This document shows, one piece after another, positions 9,343 to 18,364 of a stretch of 64,000 nucleotides of DNA. This DNA comes from Natronogracilivirga saccharolytica (GTDB lineage: Bacteria; Bacteroidota; Rhodothermia; Balneolales; Natronogracilivirgulaceae), in the NCBI RefSeq assembly GCF_017921895.1, contig NZ_JAFIDN010000001.1, positions 62,001 through 126,000 on the forward strand, written 5' to 3'. Both the position numbers and the translations under genes were made by a program. The notes beneath the pieces were generated by a model that worked only from the letters and a program-made list of their open reading frames with translations, was not told the origin of the DNA and did not search any database. Numbering within the stretch: the stretch's first letter is position 1; each line of letters begins with the position of its first letter.

Positions 9343-10746
9343 ATGAGTTTAAATTTTCCGGATAATTTCCTTTTTGGTTCAGCTACATCGAGTTTTCAGA
9401 TCGAGGGCCACCCTCATGCAAAGGGTGCACAACCAAGCATCTGGAATACGTTTTGCAAGAAGAAGTTTGCAGTAAAAAACGGTCATAACGGCACAATAGC
9501 CTGCAATCATTATGAACTTTGGGAAAAAGATCTGGAAATCATTCGCAGGCTCAACCTGGATTCATACCGTTTCTCAGTAGCATGGCCCAGGATTCTTCCT
9601 GCCGGCGAGGGGCCGCCAAATGAAAAAGGACTGGATTTCTATGACCAGCTGACAGACCGTCTGCTTGAGTATGACGTCACTCCAATGCTGACGCTATATC
9701 ACTGGGATCTGCCGGAACATCTGCAGGCAAAGGGAGGCTGGGCACATCCGCAGAGTCCGGACTGGTTTGCCAACTATACCCGGGCTGTAGCATCCCGTCT
9801 TGCTGATCGCGTTCCTTTATGGGTGACGTTCAATGAGCCCTGGGTATTTTTGCATCTTGGCATGGTTACCGGAGAGCATGCACCGGGATACAGGGATCCG
9901 GCACATGCCGCAATGGCATGGAAACACGTTCTCCTGGCACACAGCCGGAGTGTTGAAACATTACGCTCATGTTCAGAGTCCATTGAGGTCGGTCTGGCCT
10001 GCAACATCTCCCCTTTCATCCCCGCATCATCCGATGAAAAAGATATCGAAGCAACCAGCCGCATGGAGGCTTACCATAATCGCCTGTTTTTAGACCCCTG
10101 GTTAAAAGACAGTTTCCCTGATGTTGCAGATCACGCATTCGGGAGGTATACACCCGCCTGGACTGAATCTGAACGGAGCGAAGCAGCGACTGAAATTGAT
10201 TTTCTCGGAATCAATTACTATTCACCAAATCGTATTGCACATCAGTCTGACACATTTCTTGAGGTTGGCATCAGGCCGCCAAAACCTCCGGTTACGGATA
10301 TGAACTGGGAAATTTATCCGGAAGGTTTGTATGAGGTACTTGAATGGGCATTTGAGCGATATGGCCCGCTGGATCTCTATGTTACTGAAAACGGTTGTGC
10401 ATATACCGATTCAGTCGGAAATGGCATCGTAAAGGATAACCGGCGCATTCATTATTTCAAAAACCATCTGGAACAGTGTTCAAAAGCCGTTTCTGATGGT
10501 ATTCCTCTCAAAGGATATTATGCCTGGTCGCTTCTTGATAATTTCGAGTGGAGTTTCGGGTATGAAAAACGGTTTGGAATAGTTCATGTTGATTTCAGTA
10601 CACAACAGCGCATCATAAAAAACAGCGGATATTTCTACCGTGATCTTATTACCAGTGTGAAAGAGGGGAAAAAAGAACTCGTGCCGTACGAAGATCCCAT
10701 TATTTTCGATAAACACGAAAGCAGTAATCAATTACAAAACGAATAG
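9343..10746 (+). CDS. Glycoside hydrolase family 1 beta-glucosidase
   Basis: 467 aa, usual for GH1. The N-terminal signature NFLFGSATSSFQIEG is present, as are the acid/base motif TFNEP (Glu165) and the nucleophile motif LYVTENG (Glu349), followed by the aglycone-site WSLLDNFEWSFGYEKRFG. There is no signal peptide, so it is cytoplasmic. It would split cellobiose-like or laminaribiose-like products imported by SusCD and an inner-membrane transporter that is not in the window. It lies 217 bp after the GH3 gene on the same strand and ends at a strong terminator. Confidence 0.97.
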   Translation: MSLNFPDNFLFGSATSSFQIEGHPHAKGAQPSIWNTFCKKKFAVKNGHNGTIACNHYELWEKDLEIIRRLNLDSYRFSVAWPRILPAGEGPPNEKGLDFYDQLTDRLLEYDVTPMLTLYHWDLPEHLQAKGGWAHPQSPDWFANYTRAVASRLADRVPLWVTFNEPWVFLHLGMVTGEHAPGYRDPAHAAMAWKHVLLAHSRSVETLRSCSESIEVGLACNISPFIPASSDEKDIEATSRMEAYHNRLFLDPWLKDSFPDVADHAFGRYTPAWTESERSEAATEIDFLGINYYSPNRIAHQSDTFLEVGIRPPKPPVTDMNWEIYPEGLYEVLEWAFERYGPLDLYVTENGCAYTDSVGNGIVKDNRRIHYFKNHLEQCSKAVSDGIPLKGYYAWSLLDNFEWSFGYEKRFGIVHVDFSTQQRIIKNSGYFYRDLITSVKEGKKELVPYEDPIIFDKHESSNQLQNE

Positions 10747-10830
10747 AAAAAAATGGCACAAGCCGGAACGTTATCACCTGCAAGGTGTTAATATAACTAT
10801 CCAAACAAGATATGTCCCTGTAATAAAATC

Positions 10831-10866
10831 AGCCCGTTATTCCTGACAGAATGACGGGCTTTTTTA
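10831..10866. terminator. Bidirectional intrinsic terminator
   Basis: AGCCCGTTATTC at 10831-10842 pairs with GAATGACGGGCT at 10849-10860 with one mismatch. T's follow on the plus strand and an A/T-rich tract lies on the other side. It sits between the convergent GH1 and UxaE-like genes and probably ends both transcripts. Confidence 0.8.
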
Positions 10867-12423
10867 ATCTGCAAAAAACGTATCCACCCAATATTGATAC
10901 TTTGAGGCAAGCCGGGCTATGTACAAGTCTTCATGCTCATTCAGAAAATCCATGAGAGACTGACGCAGATATCTTTTCCCGTGTTCATCCTTGAGTGAAA
11001 GCACATTGCTCATGGCCAGCTTCACAAACTCTTCGGCTTGATCACCTTGAAGCAGCTGCATCAGTTCCGGATCCTGATATTCCGAACTGCCTGGTATCCG
11101 ATGAATCTCAAGCGAGATATGTGACCCTTTTTTCGCATCTTCAAATACATTCCTGGATGAATCCCACATAATTCGAAACAACTCAGGATCCTTCTCAATC
11201 ATACATTCCAGAGCTGTTGTGTAACCGATATCAGGTACAATTCCATGCTGTGTCAACCCTGACCCCGCAGGCGGACTGTCACTAAAGAAACGAATATCTC
11301 CTGATAGACCTTTGACATTGGTATGATTCGCCAGCTTCCATTGATTTTTATCCGGCCGGCCAGGCCCCAGAAAATCAGGCTGGACATCATGCCGGTGCAG
11401 CTCATTCATCAGAAAATAGTGCTCAAACGGAGTCAAAACCTCCCCGGAACGATTGAATGACAAATCCACACAGATCTTATCCCTTACTCCTTCTTTTTCA
11501 AATACGGCTTCTATCGCCTCCATAGTAAGTATGATGTCCGCAAACATGGCAATAGCTGCAAGTACTTCTGATTCCGTTGGTATGACAACAAGTGGCTCAT
11601 CTTCCTCATATGGATGCCCGGATGTGTCAATAGCAGAAATTTCTATGCGATGCCCCTTGTACCGGTGCAGCATTAATTCAAACTTGTCGCGCAGGGCAAT
11701 CCAGGGAACTTCGAACATATGATTCAGAAGTTCATGTTTTGTTTTCTCACGGCATGCAAACAGGTCCGTTTGATCCGGCTCAACCGAAAACCGGGTATAA
11801 CCCGCATCCAGCATCACCTGTACATCTTCTTCTGATGTGAGATGGCAGGCCTCTGCTGCATATCCGGTTTGCAACCCTTCCTGAAATACGGTAAATGTAA
11901 TCACATCGATGACATCTTCGGGATGGATATCCAGATCTCTGAGCTCGTGTATGCATTGTCGTGAGAACGCAAGACCGGCTTTTCCGGAAAACGCTCTGAG
12001 CTGGGCACGTCCGGCCATACCCAATACATCACCAAAAGCCAGGCTTTTTTCCCAATTTTGTCCGTTATCTCCCGTTCCCGGAGCACATTCCGGAAATGTA
12101 TCCCGGATCTTTCGCGCAATTGTCCGTGACCAGCGGCATTTTTTTATAACAAAATCACTGTACCGGGCGATGATGCGCCCGTCATATTCCTCCATTATCT
12201 TCAGTGATTCACCTGCCAGAATGAACAGTGCTTTTCTGAGGTTATATTTTCCCGCAATGAAAACTCCGCCTTTGGGATTGCTGCGCAAGGATGCCGGATA
12301 CACTTCCAGCTCGCCCTGACCTGCTCCCAGGTCAATTATAACAGGCGAACCGCCGGCCATTTGTTTGGCACGACCAATTTTATCAACAAGATCCCTTCGG
12401 TTGGAAAACTCCTCAATTTTCAT
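10864..12423 (-). CDS. UxaE-like (tagaturonate epimerase family) protein, diverged
   Basis: 519 aa from the ATG at 12423; an ATG at 12447 would add 8 residues and lengthen the overlap with ctaA. The central part resembles the tagaturonate/fructuronate epimerase (UxaE) family: FGDVLGMAGRAQLRAF, ..VFQEGLQTGYAAEACH.., AGYTRFSVEPDQTD and TPFEHYFLMNEL match in order the family's GDRLG, VFQEG-GADADH, TIDPSD and LEHYF blocks from memory. Several probable active-site positions differ (EACH for DADH), so the substrate may differ. It overlaps the heme A synthase gene by 11 bp and is the distal gene of that unit, an odd partnership. Family membership is inferred by eye; the reaction is unproven. Confidence 0.55.
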   Translation of the reverse strand: MKIEEFSNRRDLVDKIGRAKQMAGGSPVIIDLGAGQGELEVYPASLRSNPKGGVFIAGKYNLRKALFILAGESLKIMEEYDGRIIARYSDFVIKKCRWSRTIARKIRDTFPECAPGTGDNGQNWEKSLAFGDVLGMAGRAQLRAFSGKAGLAFSRQCIHELRDLDIHPEDVIDVITFTVFQEGLQTGYAAEACHLTSEEDVQVMLDAGYTRFSVEPDQTDLFACREKTKHELLNHMFEVPWIALRDKFELMLHRYKGHRIEISAIDTSGHPYEEDEPLVVIPTESEVLAAIAMFADIILTMEAIEAVFEKEGVRDKICVDLSFNRSGEVLTPFEHYFLMNELHRHDVQPDFLGPGRPDKNQWKLANHTNVKGLSGDIRFFSDSPPAGSGLTQHGIVPDIGYTTALECMIEKDPELFRIMWDSSRNVFEDAKKGSHISLEIHRIPGSSEYQDPELMQLLQGDQAEEFVKLAMSNVLSLKDEHGKRYLRQSLMDFLNEHEDLYIARLASKYQYWVDTFFAD

Positions 12424-13387
12424 AGGAATGCACTCCTTTTTTTTCATCTTCAGATGAAATGACTATCAATAATGCCACAAACGGAACTGATGTCATGAAT
12501 GCCGCAACCCACAAATGTAAAACCTGAAATGACGGAGGGAGGCCCAGATACACCAGTCCCGCTCCGAATATGATCTGCATCAGCGTAGCAGCTGTGGTCA
12601 TGGCAGCTAGTATGTAAAGGTAGGGTCCGGTTTTGAATTTCCACACCATATACTGAAACAATAGGACCATAATCAGAACAACCCATGAGAAACTGCGATG
12701 CACCAAATCTATGGCACCGACCCGGTCAATCCACTCTGACCTCTCCAGCACGGGATACACCTGACGCACACTTTCCAGTGCCTCTCTTACCTGAGTACCG
12801 AAAATGACCTGGGCAACGGTTACCAGGAGCAGCACTGCAAGCACCGCAACAAGGGGACGTTTAATCCCGCTTTCAAGACTAAAATCGAAACGCTCTTTCA
12901 CGGAAAGATAAAGCGTGAGGATGAGCATGTTCAGAATCAGCACTGCAGTAACCATATGCAGCGTAATCAACCAGCTTTGCAAGCCGCTCTGCACGACCTG
13001 TCCGCCCAGCCATCCCTGAAACAGAACCAGAATCAGCGATACAGTTGCACAAAGGAAGACCAGAGGCCTTGACCGGATGTATGTTGTTGAAAAGGCAAAT
13101 GTCAGTAAAATCAAAAAACCAACGATGACGCCCACCAGACGGTTGACATACTCCATCCAGGTTTTGAACACATTGAATTGATCAGGATCGTAACCGGATG
13201 GGAGATCAGCCGCATCAAGAGGTGGTATCCACAGCCCGAAACACTTTGGCCAGTCCGGACACCCGAGGCCGGCGCCGGAAGCACGAACCAGCCCCCCGAT
13301 AAAAATCAGCAGAAAAGTAACTGCTATGGTAATTACTGCAGTTTTCTGAAAAACATTCAATTGCAAAAAAACGGAACGCCAGGACAT
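12413..13387 (-). CDS. ctaA: Heme A synthase (COX15/CtaA family)
   Basis: 324 aa, with about eight hydrophobic segments. Family motifs are GGLVRASGAGLGCPDWPKC near the start and the haem-ligand histidines in ..ITLHMVTAV.. and ..LVHRSFSW... It oxidises the C8 methyl of heme O to the formyl group of heme A for cytochrome c oxidase, in the inner membrane. Its partner ctaB is divergently encoded across a 185-bp gap. The downstream gene starts inside its last codons, so translation is likely coupled. Confidence 0.95.
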   Translation of the reverse strand: MSWRSVFLQLNVFQKTAVITIAVTFLLIFIGGLVRASGAGLGCPDWPKCFGLWIPPLDAADLPSGYDPDQFNVFKTWMEYVNRLVGVIVGFLILLTFAFSTTYIRSRPLVFLCATVSLILVLFQGWLGGQVVQSGLQSWLITLHMVTAVLILNMLILTLYLSVKERFDFSLESGIKRPLVAVLAVLLLVTVAQVIFGTQVREALESVRQVYPVLERSEWIDRVGAIDLVHRSFSWVVLIMVLLFQYMVWKFKTGPYLYILAAMTTAATLMQIIFGAGLVYLGLPPSFQVLHLWVAAFMTSVPFVALLIVISSEDEKKGVHSYEN

Positions 13388-13419
13388 TAAATATGATTTT
13401 TTTTACAGATGGAAAGATG

Positions 13420-13442
13420 AGAGACCATCATTAGTGGTCTCT
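13420..13442. promoter_or_regulatory. Perfect 8-bp inverted repeat between ctaA and ctaB
   Basis: AGAGACCA (13420-13427), a 7-nt spacer and TGGTCTCT (13435-13442) form a perfect dyad in the middle of the divergent ctaA/ctaB promoter region. It could be an operator controlling both heme A genes, or an RNA hairpin in the ctaB leader. There is no T-run, so a terminator is unlikely. Confidence 0.45.
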
Positions 13443-13572
13443 GACATTGTAACCGATGAACTGAATTGATGAGCACTGTTATGGAATATAATTGCCCAAT
13501 AAATTGAAAAGAAAATACTGGAATTTTTCGTATTATTTGAACTTGTTTTTAAGTGGATTAGTCACATTTGCA

Positions 13573-14496
13573 ATGAATTCCGCCTCTGCTCAGCCTGCCG
13601 AAGTGAAAAGCAATACCAACCAGACTTTACTATCAGATTATCTGGAGTTGACGAAACCCGGAATAACACTTCTGGTGCTTTTCAGCATGAGTGTTGGGTT
13701 TATACTGGGTGCCGGTTCCGGTTTTTCCTTTATGCTTTTCGTAAATGCGGCAATAGGCACTTTTCTGATAGCATCAGGTACAGCGGCACACAATCAGTAT
13801 ATTGAACGGGACCTGGACAAAAAAATGATCCGGACCGTCAAAAGGCCCCTTCCGGCAAAAAAAATTTCTGCCGGACATGCCTGCTTGTTTTCGATCACAC
13901 TCATCATCACAGGGTTCTTTTATCTGCTGATATTCGTCAATCCGCTTACCGGCCTGATCTCTGCTCTTACAACGGTATTGTACCTTGGTTTTTATACACC
14001 ACTTAAACGCATCACTTTTGTGAATGTGATGGTAGGAGCGGTTCCGGGAGCGCTCCCGCCGGTTGGAGGATGGGCTGCTGCAACAGGATCCGTCTCCGAC
14101 CCTGCAGCCTGGGTATTGTTTGCGATTGTTTTTCTGTGGCAGGTACCTCACGTTGTTGCAATTGCCTGGCTCTGCAATGATGATTACAGATCAGCCGGCT
14201 TCAAAATGCTCCCCGAAAGTGACAAAGAAGGCATCATTTCCGCTCTGACCATTTCCGGCTGTCTTTTGATGCTGATCCCCGCAAGTGTCTATCTGTTCAT
14301 GCTCGATCTTATCGGACTGGTCTATCTGATCGGAGCGATTCTCAGCGGGCTGTTCTTTCTTTATTTTGGCCTCAGGTTTCAGCTGGCCAGAACCAAAGAC
14401 AATGCCCGAAAGGTGCTGTACGGATCATTGGTATACCTGCCGGCAGTCTGGGTTTTCATTCTTTTTGACCTTTTCATCTCCTGGCTCGTCTGGTAG
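13573..14496 (+). CDS. ctaB: Protoheme IX farnesyltransferase (heme O synthase)
   Basis: 307 aa from the ATG at 13573; a TTG at 13492 would add 27 residues with no family support. UbiA-superfamily prenyltransferase with DYLELTKPGIT, the first Asp-rich motif in ..NQYIERDLDKKMIRTVKRPLP, the second motif ..LFAIVFLWQVPHVVAIAWLCNDDY, and about eight membrane segments. It attaches a farnesyl group to heme B to make heme O, the substrate of CtaA across the divergent promoter. Together the two genes indicate an aa3-type oxidase and aerobic respiration. Confidence 0.95.
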   Translation: MNSASAQPAEVKSNTNQTLLSDYLELTKPGITLLVLFSMSVGFILGAGSGFSFMLFVNAAIGTFLIASGTAAHNQYIERDLDKKMIRTVKRPLPAKKISAGHACLFSITLIITGFFYLLIFVNPLTGLISALTTVLYLGFYTPLKRITFVNVMVGAVPGALPPVGGWAAATGSVSDPAAWVLFAIVFLWQVPHVVAIAWLCNDDYRSAGFKMLPESDKEGIISALTISGCLLMLIPASVYLFMLDLIGLVYLIGAILSGLFFLYFGLRFQLARTKDNARKVLYGSLVYLPAVWVFILFDLFISWLVW

Positions 14497-14535
14497 CAAA
14501 TGTAAATGGACTGCTGGTTTGCCGGTTGATTAGAT

Positions 14536-14574
14536 AAAAAAATCCGGAGCCGGCACACAGGCCGGGTCCGGATT
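14536..14574 (-). terminator. Hairpin terminator downstream of fumC
   Basis: AATCCGGAgCCGGC (14541-14554) pairs with GCCGGgTCCGGATT (14561-14574) around a 6-nt loop. On the minus strand it is followed by a T-run (complement of the A's before 14541), so it mainly ends fumC transcription and may also serve ctaB. Confidence 0.75.
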
Positions 14575-14628
14575 ATAATCAATGCTTCAGCTTCTCCCGC
14601 TGAAGGCAAATCTGAAAAAAGACGGATC

Positions 14629-16026
14629 TTACTCGGTAAAGCCCCCTTTGGTCATTTTCATGGGATCAAGAGCTTTGTCCAGCTCCTCTTCACTCAGATC
14701 AGTCATTTCAATCGCAACTTCTTTCAGAGAACGATTTTCAGCAAATGCCTTCTTTGCTATCTGCGCTGCCTTGTCATAACCGATAACCGGGTTCAACGCC
14801 GTTACCAGTATGGGGTTCTTTCCTACCTTGTCAGCAATCGCCTCTTTTTTAACAATCAGACCGGAAACGGATTGATTTGCAAAATTCCGCGCTGCATTGG
14901 CAAGCAGAACGATGCTTTGATTCAGGTTATACCCGACAACCGGAAGCATGACATTCAGCTCGAAATTGCCGGACTGTCCGCCAATCATGATGGTGCTGTC
15001 GTTACCAATGACCTGGGCACAAACCATGGTTACAGACTCTTCAATCACCGGATTCACCTTTCCGGGCATGATGGATGAGCCGGGCTGGAGCGCCTTGAGC
15101 TGTACTTCTCCAAGTCCGCTGTTCGGCCCTGAATTCATCCAGCGCAGATCATTAGCCATTTTCATCAGTCCGACAGCAATGGTTTTCAACTGGCCGCTGG
15201 TCTCAACAGGAGCATCAATGGTAGCCTGGGCTTCAAAATGATCAATGGCTTCGGTGAAGGATTCGCCTGTCAGTTCAGAAATTTTCTGAGCAAATCGCTT
15301 GCCGAACTCTTCATGTGTATTAATACCGGTACCGATGGCCGTCCCTCCCTGCGGGAGTTCGCGCAATCTTTCAAGCGCCGAATCAATCCGCTCAATACCG
15401 AGTCTGAGCTGCCTTTCATATCCACCGAACTGCTGGGGTATGGTCAGAGGCATTGCATCCATGAGGTGAGTTCTACCCGTTTTTACGACATCGGCATATT
15501 CCTGTCCCTTGTCGTAAAAAGCTTTCCTGAGATGATCAAGTGCAGGAATGAGCTGTTGCCTGGCTGCAAGAAGCGCCGATACACGAATAGCTGTCGGGAA
15601 AACATCATTTGAACTTTGCCCAAAATTCACATGATCATTTGGATGGATTTTTACATCGACACCGTCCTGACTCGCAAGATGGTTGGCACGATTGGCAATA
15701 ACTTCATTTGCGTTCATGTTTGTGGATGTACCGGATCCGGTTTGAAAGACATCAACCACAAAATGATCATCCAGCTCTCCATCAACAACCATCTGGGAAG
15801 CTTTGACAATATATTTAGCCACATTGTCAGGAAGCATGCCCAGGTCATCATTGACCATGGCACAGGCCTGTTTCACATATCCGACTGCCTGGATGAACGC
15901 ACGGTCAAAGCGCATTTCACTGATGGGAAAATTTTCTTTGGCCCGTTGTGTCTGAGCCGCATAGTAGGCATCCTGAGGTACTTTCACCTCGCCCATTGAA
16001 TCTTTTTCAATTCTGAATTTTGTCAT
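14629..16026 (-). CDS. fumC: Fumarate hydratase class II
   Basis: 465 aa from the second ATG (MTKFRIEKDSMG); a start 6 bp upstream is also possible. Fumarase/aspartase-superfamily signatures: TGSGTSTNMNANEVIANRA, HPNDHVNFGQSSND, GRTHLMDAMP and the mobile-loop consensus GSSIMPGKVNP. It interconverts fumarate and malate in the cytoplasmic TCA cycle, using no Fe-S cluster. Length and motifs are typical. Confidence 0.97.
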   Translation of the reverse strand: MTKFRIEKDSMGEVKVPQDAYYAAQTQRAKENFPISEMRFDRAFIQAVGYVKQACAMVNDDLGMLPDNVAKYIVKASQMVVDGELDDHFVVDVFQTGSGTSTNMNANEVIANRANHLASQDGVDVKIHPNDHVNFGQSSNDVFPTAIRVSALLAARQQLIPALDHLRKAFYDKGQEYADVVKTGRTHLMDAMPLTIPQQFGGYERQLRLGIERIDSALERLRELPQGGTAIGTGINTHEEFGKRFAQKISELTGESFTEAIDHFEAQATIDAPVETSGQLKTIAVGLMKMANDLRWMNSGPNSGLGEVQLKALQPGSSIMPGKVNPVIEESVTMVCAQVIGNDSTIMIGGQSGNFELNVMLPVVGYNLNQSIVLLANAARNFANQSVSGLIVKKEAIADKVGKNPILVTALNPVIGYDKAAQIAKKAFAENRSLKEVAIEMTDLSEEELDKALDPMKMTKGGFTE

Positions 16027-16097
16027 GATCAAGTCCGTAATTGTAAACAGTTTAACGTATGGTTACTTCAGCTGCAAATATGCGGATAATAAATGAA

Positions 16098-18170
16098 TTA
16101 ATAATGAATCAGCTCTTCAAGAGCCGTTTGGATGTCATTATCATTAGGAAGCACATAATCCTCGAGCTGAGCGGCATAGGGAATAGGCGAAAACTTTGCG
16201 GCAACTCTCTTTACAGGGGCATCCAGCGCGGTAAAAACCTTGTCCGCAATCTGGGCGGCAATCTCGGCGCCCATACCGAGGTATTCGTAATCTTCATGCA
16301 GGACAAGAACACGGTTTGTCCTTGATACAGAAGCAAGGATGGTATCCATATCCAGGGGAAGCATGGAACGGATATCAATGACTTCCAGCTCTGTGCCGGC
16401 TTCTGAAAACTTTCTGGCTGCAAGCAGTGCTTTCTGAACCATTGCGCCGTAGGTGACCACCGTAACATCACTCCCTTTACGTACAACAGCGGCCTTGTCC
16501 AGTGGCACCAGGTAATTGGAGTCAGGTTCCGGCCGGCGCGCAAATCCTTGCCTGTAAAGAGCTTTGTGCTCCAGAAATATAACAGGATCATCACCTCTTA
16601 TAGCTGTTTTCAGCATACCTTTTGCATCAGAAGCATTGCTTGGCATGACAACTCTGAATCCCGGGAAATGGGCAAACGTTGCCTCGATATTCTGACTGTG
16701 GCATAGTCCGCCGTGAATATATCCGCCTATGGGAACCCTTATGACCATAGGGCAGCTGAAATGGTTGTTTGAGCGATAGCGAAGAGAGTCGATCTGGTTT
16801 TTGATCATCTCCATGCCGGGCCAGATATAGTCTCCGAACTGAATCTCCGCAACCGGTTTCAATCCCCGGACGGCCAGACCGCAGGCGGTTCCAAGTATCG
16901 ATGCTTCTGACAGCGGTGAGTTATAGCACCGTCGTTCACCGAATTTCTCTGTCAGGCCCCGGGTTGCGGTAAAAACACCCCCTTTCCCCCCGGCGACATC
17001 CTGTCCGAATACCAGAACATTATCATCACGCTCCATCTCCTCTTTCATGGCATGATTTATGGCATCAACCATGACAACGGGTTCACCTGAGGGAGTGCCT
17101 TTCTCATATTCATGCTCTGGTGGATTTTCAGAAAGTACGTGCAGCAAGGCCTCTTCGGCTTTTGGATCATCCTGTTTAGCACACCAGGCTGTATCGGCCT
17201 CGACCTGCTCAAAGACCTCCTGTTTCAGATCATCCAGCTCTTTTTCGGTGCCCATGTCGGAAGATAGCAGACGCTGTTTTAGCTTTTCTATCGGGTCGTG
17301 CCTGCGATCGTTTTCCAGATCCCCGGCATCTCTGTATTTATTCTGATCGTCGGATGATGAGTGTGGCAGCAATCTGACCACATGGGCATGAACAAGCGAC
17401 GGCCCTTCTCCCTTTCTGGCCCGGCCAACTGCTTTTTTCATAGCTGCGTGTGAATTCATCAGATCGGTACCGTCAACCTCGAAAATTTCGAGATTTTCGA
17501 ATCCTCTGACTGTTTTTGAAATGCTGTTATTACTGGTCTGCTCTGCTACGGGTACACTTATTGCATACTTGTTGTCCTGAACAACGATCACAACCGGAGC
17601 CCTGCAGCGGGTTGCCCAGTTAAGCAATTCAAAAAAGACACCTTGTGACGTACCGCCTTCGCCTGTTGAAATATAAATGACTTCATCTTTCTCAAGAAAC
17701 TGCGATGCCTGGGCTGTCCCGAGCCCGGGCAGAAAATTTGCTCCGATGGCACTGGAAACAGAGACAATCTTATGTTCCCTGCTGTTATAGTGAGAAGGCA
17801 TCTGGCGGCCTCCCGAAGGATCTGTTACTTTGCTCAGATGCGAAGAAAGAATATCACGGGAAGTGAGTCCCAGGCCAACAGAAAATGCCAGGTCGCGATA
17901 ATACGGATATGCCCAGTCTGTTTTGGATTTCAATGTCATGGCTGCCGCAAGCTGAATGGCCTCGTGGCCGGAGCAGCCGATGTGAAAATGTCCCTTGCCC
18001 TGTTTGAGCAGAATCAGCATCTTCTCGTCCAGTCTTCGGACAAGCAGCATATTGCGGTATACGGCCAGCAGCTCCTCTTTAGTGAAAGCAGATATCGGAG
18101 TTGAGCGAATCTTGAATTCAGAGTTGTTCATAACCAGCGATGGTATCTTGGCAGGCATTTTTACAGACAT
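16098..18170 (-). CDS. 2-oxoisovalerate dehydrogenase E1, fused alpha and beta subunits
   Basis: 690 aa. Residues about 25-330 are the E1-alpha domain, with the thiamine diphosphate motif TGEGGTSQGVFFELLNWA ending ..VVIVVQDNKYAIS (GEG in place of GDG). Residues about 365-690 are the E1-beta domain (MVDAINHAMKEEM, VFGQDVAGGKGGVF, YNSPLSEASILGTACGLA, HEDYEYLGMGAEIAAQI). Such fusions occur in Bacteroidota. The enzyme decarboxylates branched-chain 2-oxoacids, giving branched acyl-CoA for catabolism and for iso-fatty acid primers. It lies 194 bp downstream of the sphingolipid genes on the same strand. A pyruvate substrate is not excluded. E2 and E3 are not in the window. Confidence 0.88.
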   Translation of the reverse strand: MSVKMPAKIPSLVMNNSEFKIRSTPISAFTKEELLAVYRNMLLVRRLDEKMLILLKQGKGHFHIGCSGHEAIQLAAAMTLKSKTDWAYPYYRDLAFSVGLGLTSRDILSSHLSKVTDPSGGRQMPSHYNSREHKIVSVSSAIGANFLPGLGTAQASQFLEKDEVIYISTGEGGTSQGVFFELLNWATRCRAPVVIVVQDNKYAISVPVAEQTSNNSISKTVRGFENLEIFEVDGTDLMNSHAAMKKAVGRARKGEGPSLVHAHVVRLLPHSSSDDQNKYRDAGDLENDRRHDPIEKLKQRLLSSDMGTEKELDDLKQEVFEQVEADTAWCAKQDDPKAEEALLHVLSENPPEHEYEKGTPSGEPVVMVDAINHAMKEEMERDDNVLVFGQDVAGGKGGVFTATRGLTEKFGERRCYNSPLSEASILGTACGLAVRGLKPVAEIQFGDYIWPGMEMIKNQIDSLRYRSNNHFSCPMVIRVPIGGYIHGGLCHSQNIEATFAHFPGFRVVMPSNASDAKGMLKTAIRGDDPVIFLEHKALYRQGFARRPEPDSNYLVPLDKAAVVRKGSDVTVVTYGAMVQKALLAARKFSEAGTELEVIDIRSMLPLDMDTILASVSRTNRVLVLHEDYEYLGMGAEIAAQIADKVFTALDAPVKRVAAKFSPIPYAAQLEDYVLPNDNDIQTALEELIHY

Positions 18171-18298
18171 AGTTCATTTGTTGATTCGAACAGTAACCAA
18201 AATAATCTCACAAGTGAAGTAAGTAATGCAAAAATATAAACTTTTACAAATCATCGGGGATTCTCCAAGCCCTGATGTAACTGCAACTGTGCAAACAG

Positions 18299-18314
18299 GG
18301 TATCTTCAGATACC
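18299..18314. other. Short inverted repeat between the GNAT and E1 genes
   Basis: GGTATC-TTCA-GATACC forms a perfect 6-bp dyad in the 194-bp gap between the candidate ceramide synthase and the E1 gene. It could be a small mRNA hairpin or an operator; there is no flanking T-run. Confidence 0.25.
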
Positions 18315-18364
18315 ATGATCCCGTATGTGAGGGAAATCAATCCTGCATCAATTAATAGCGATTT

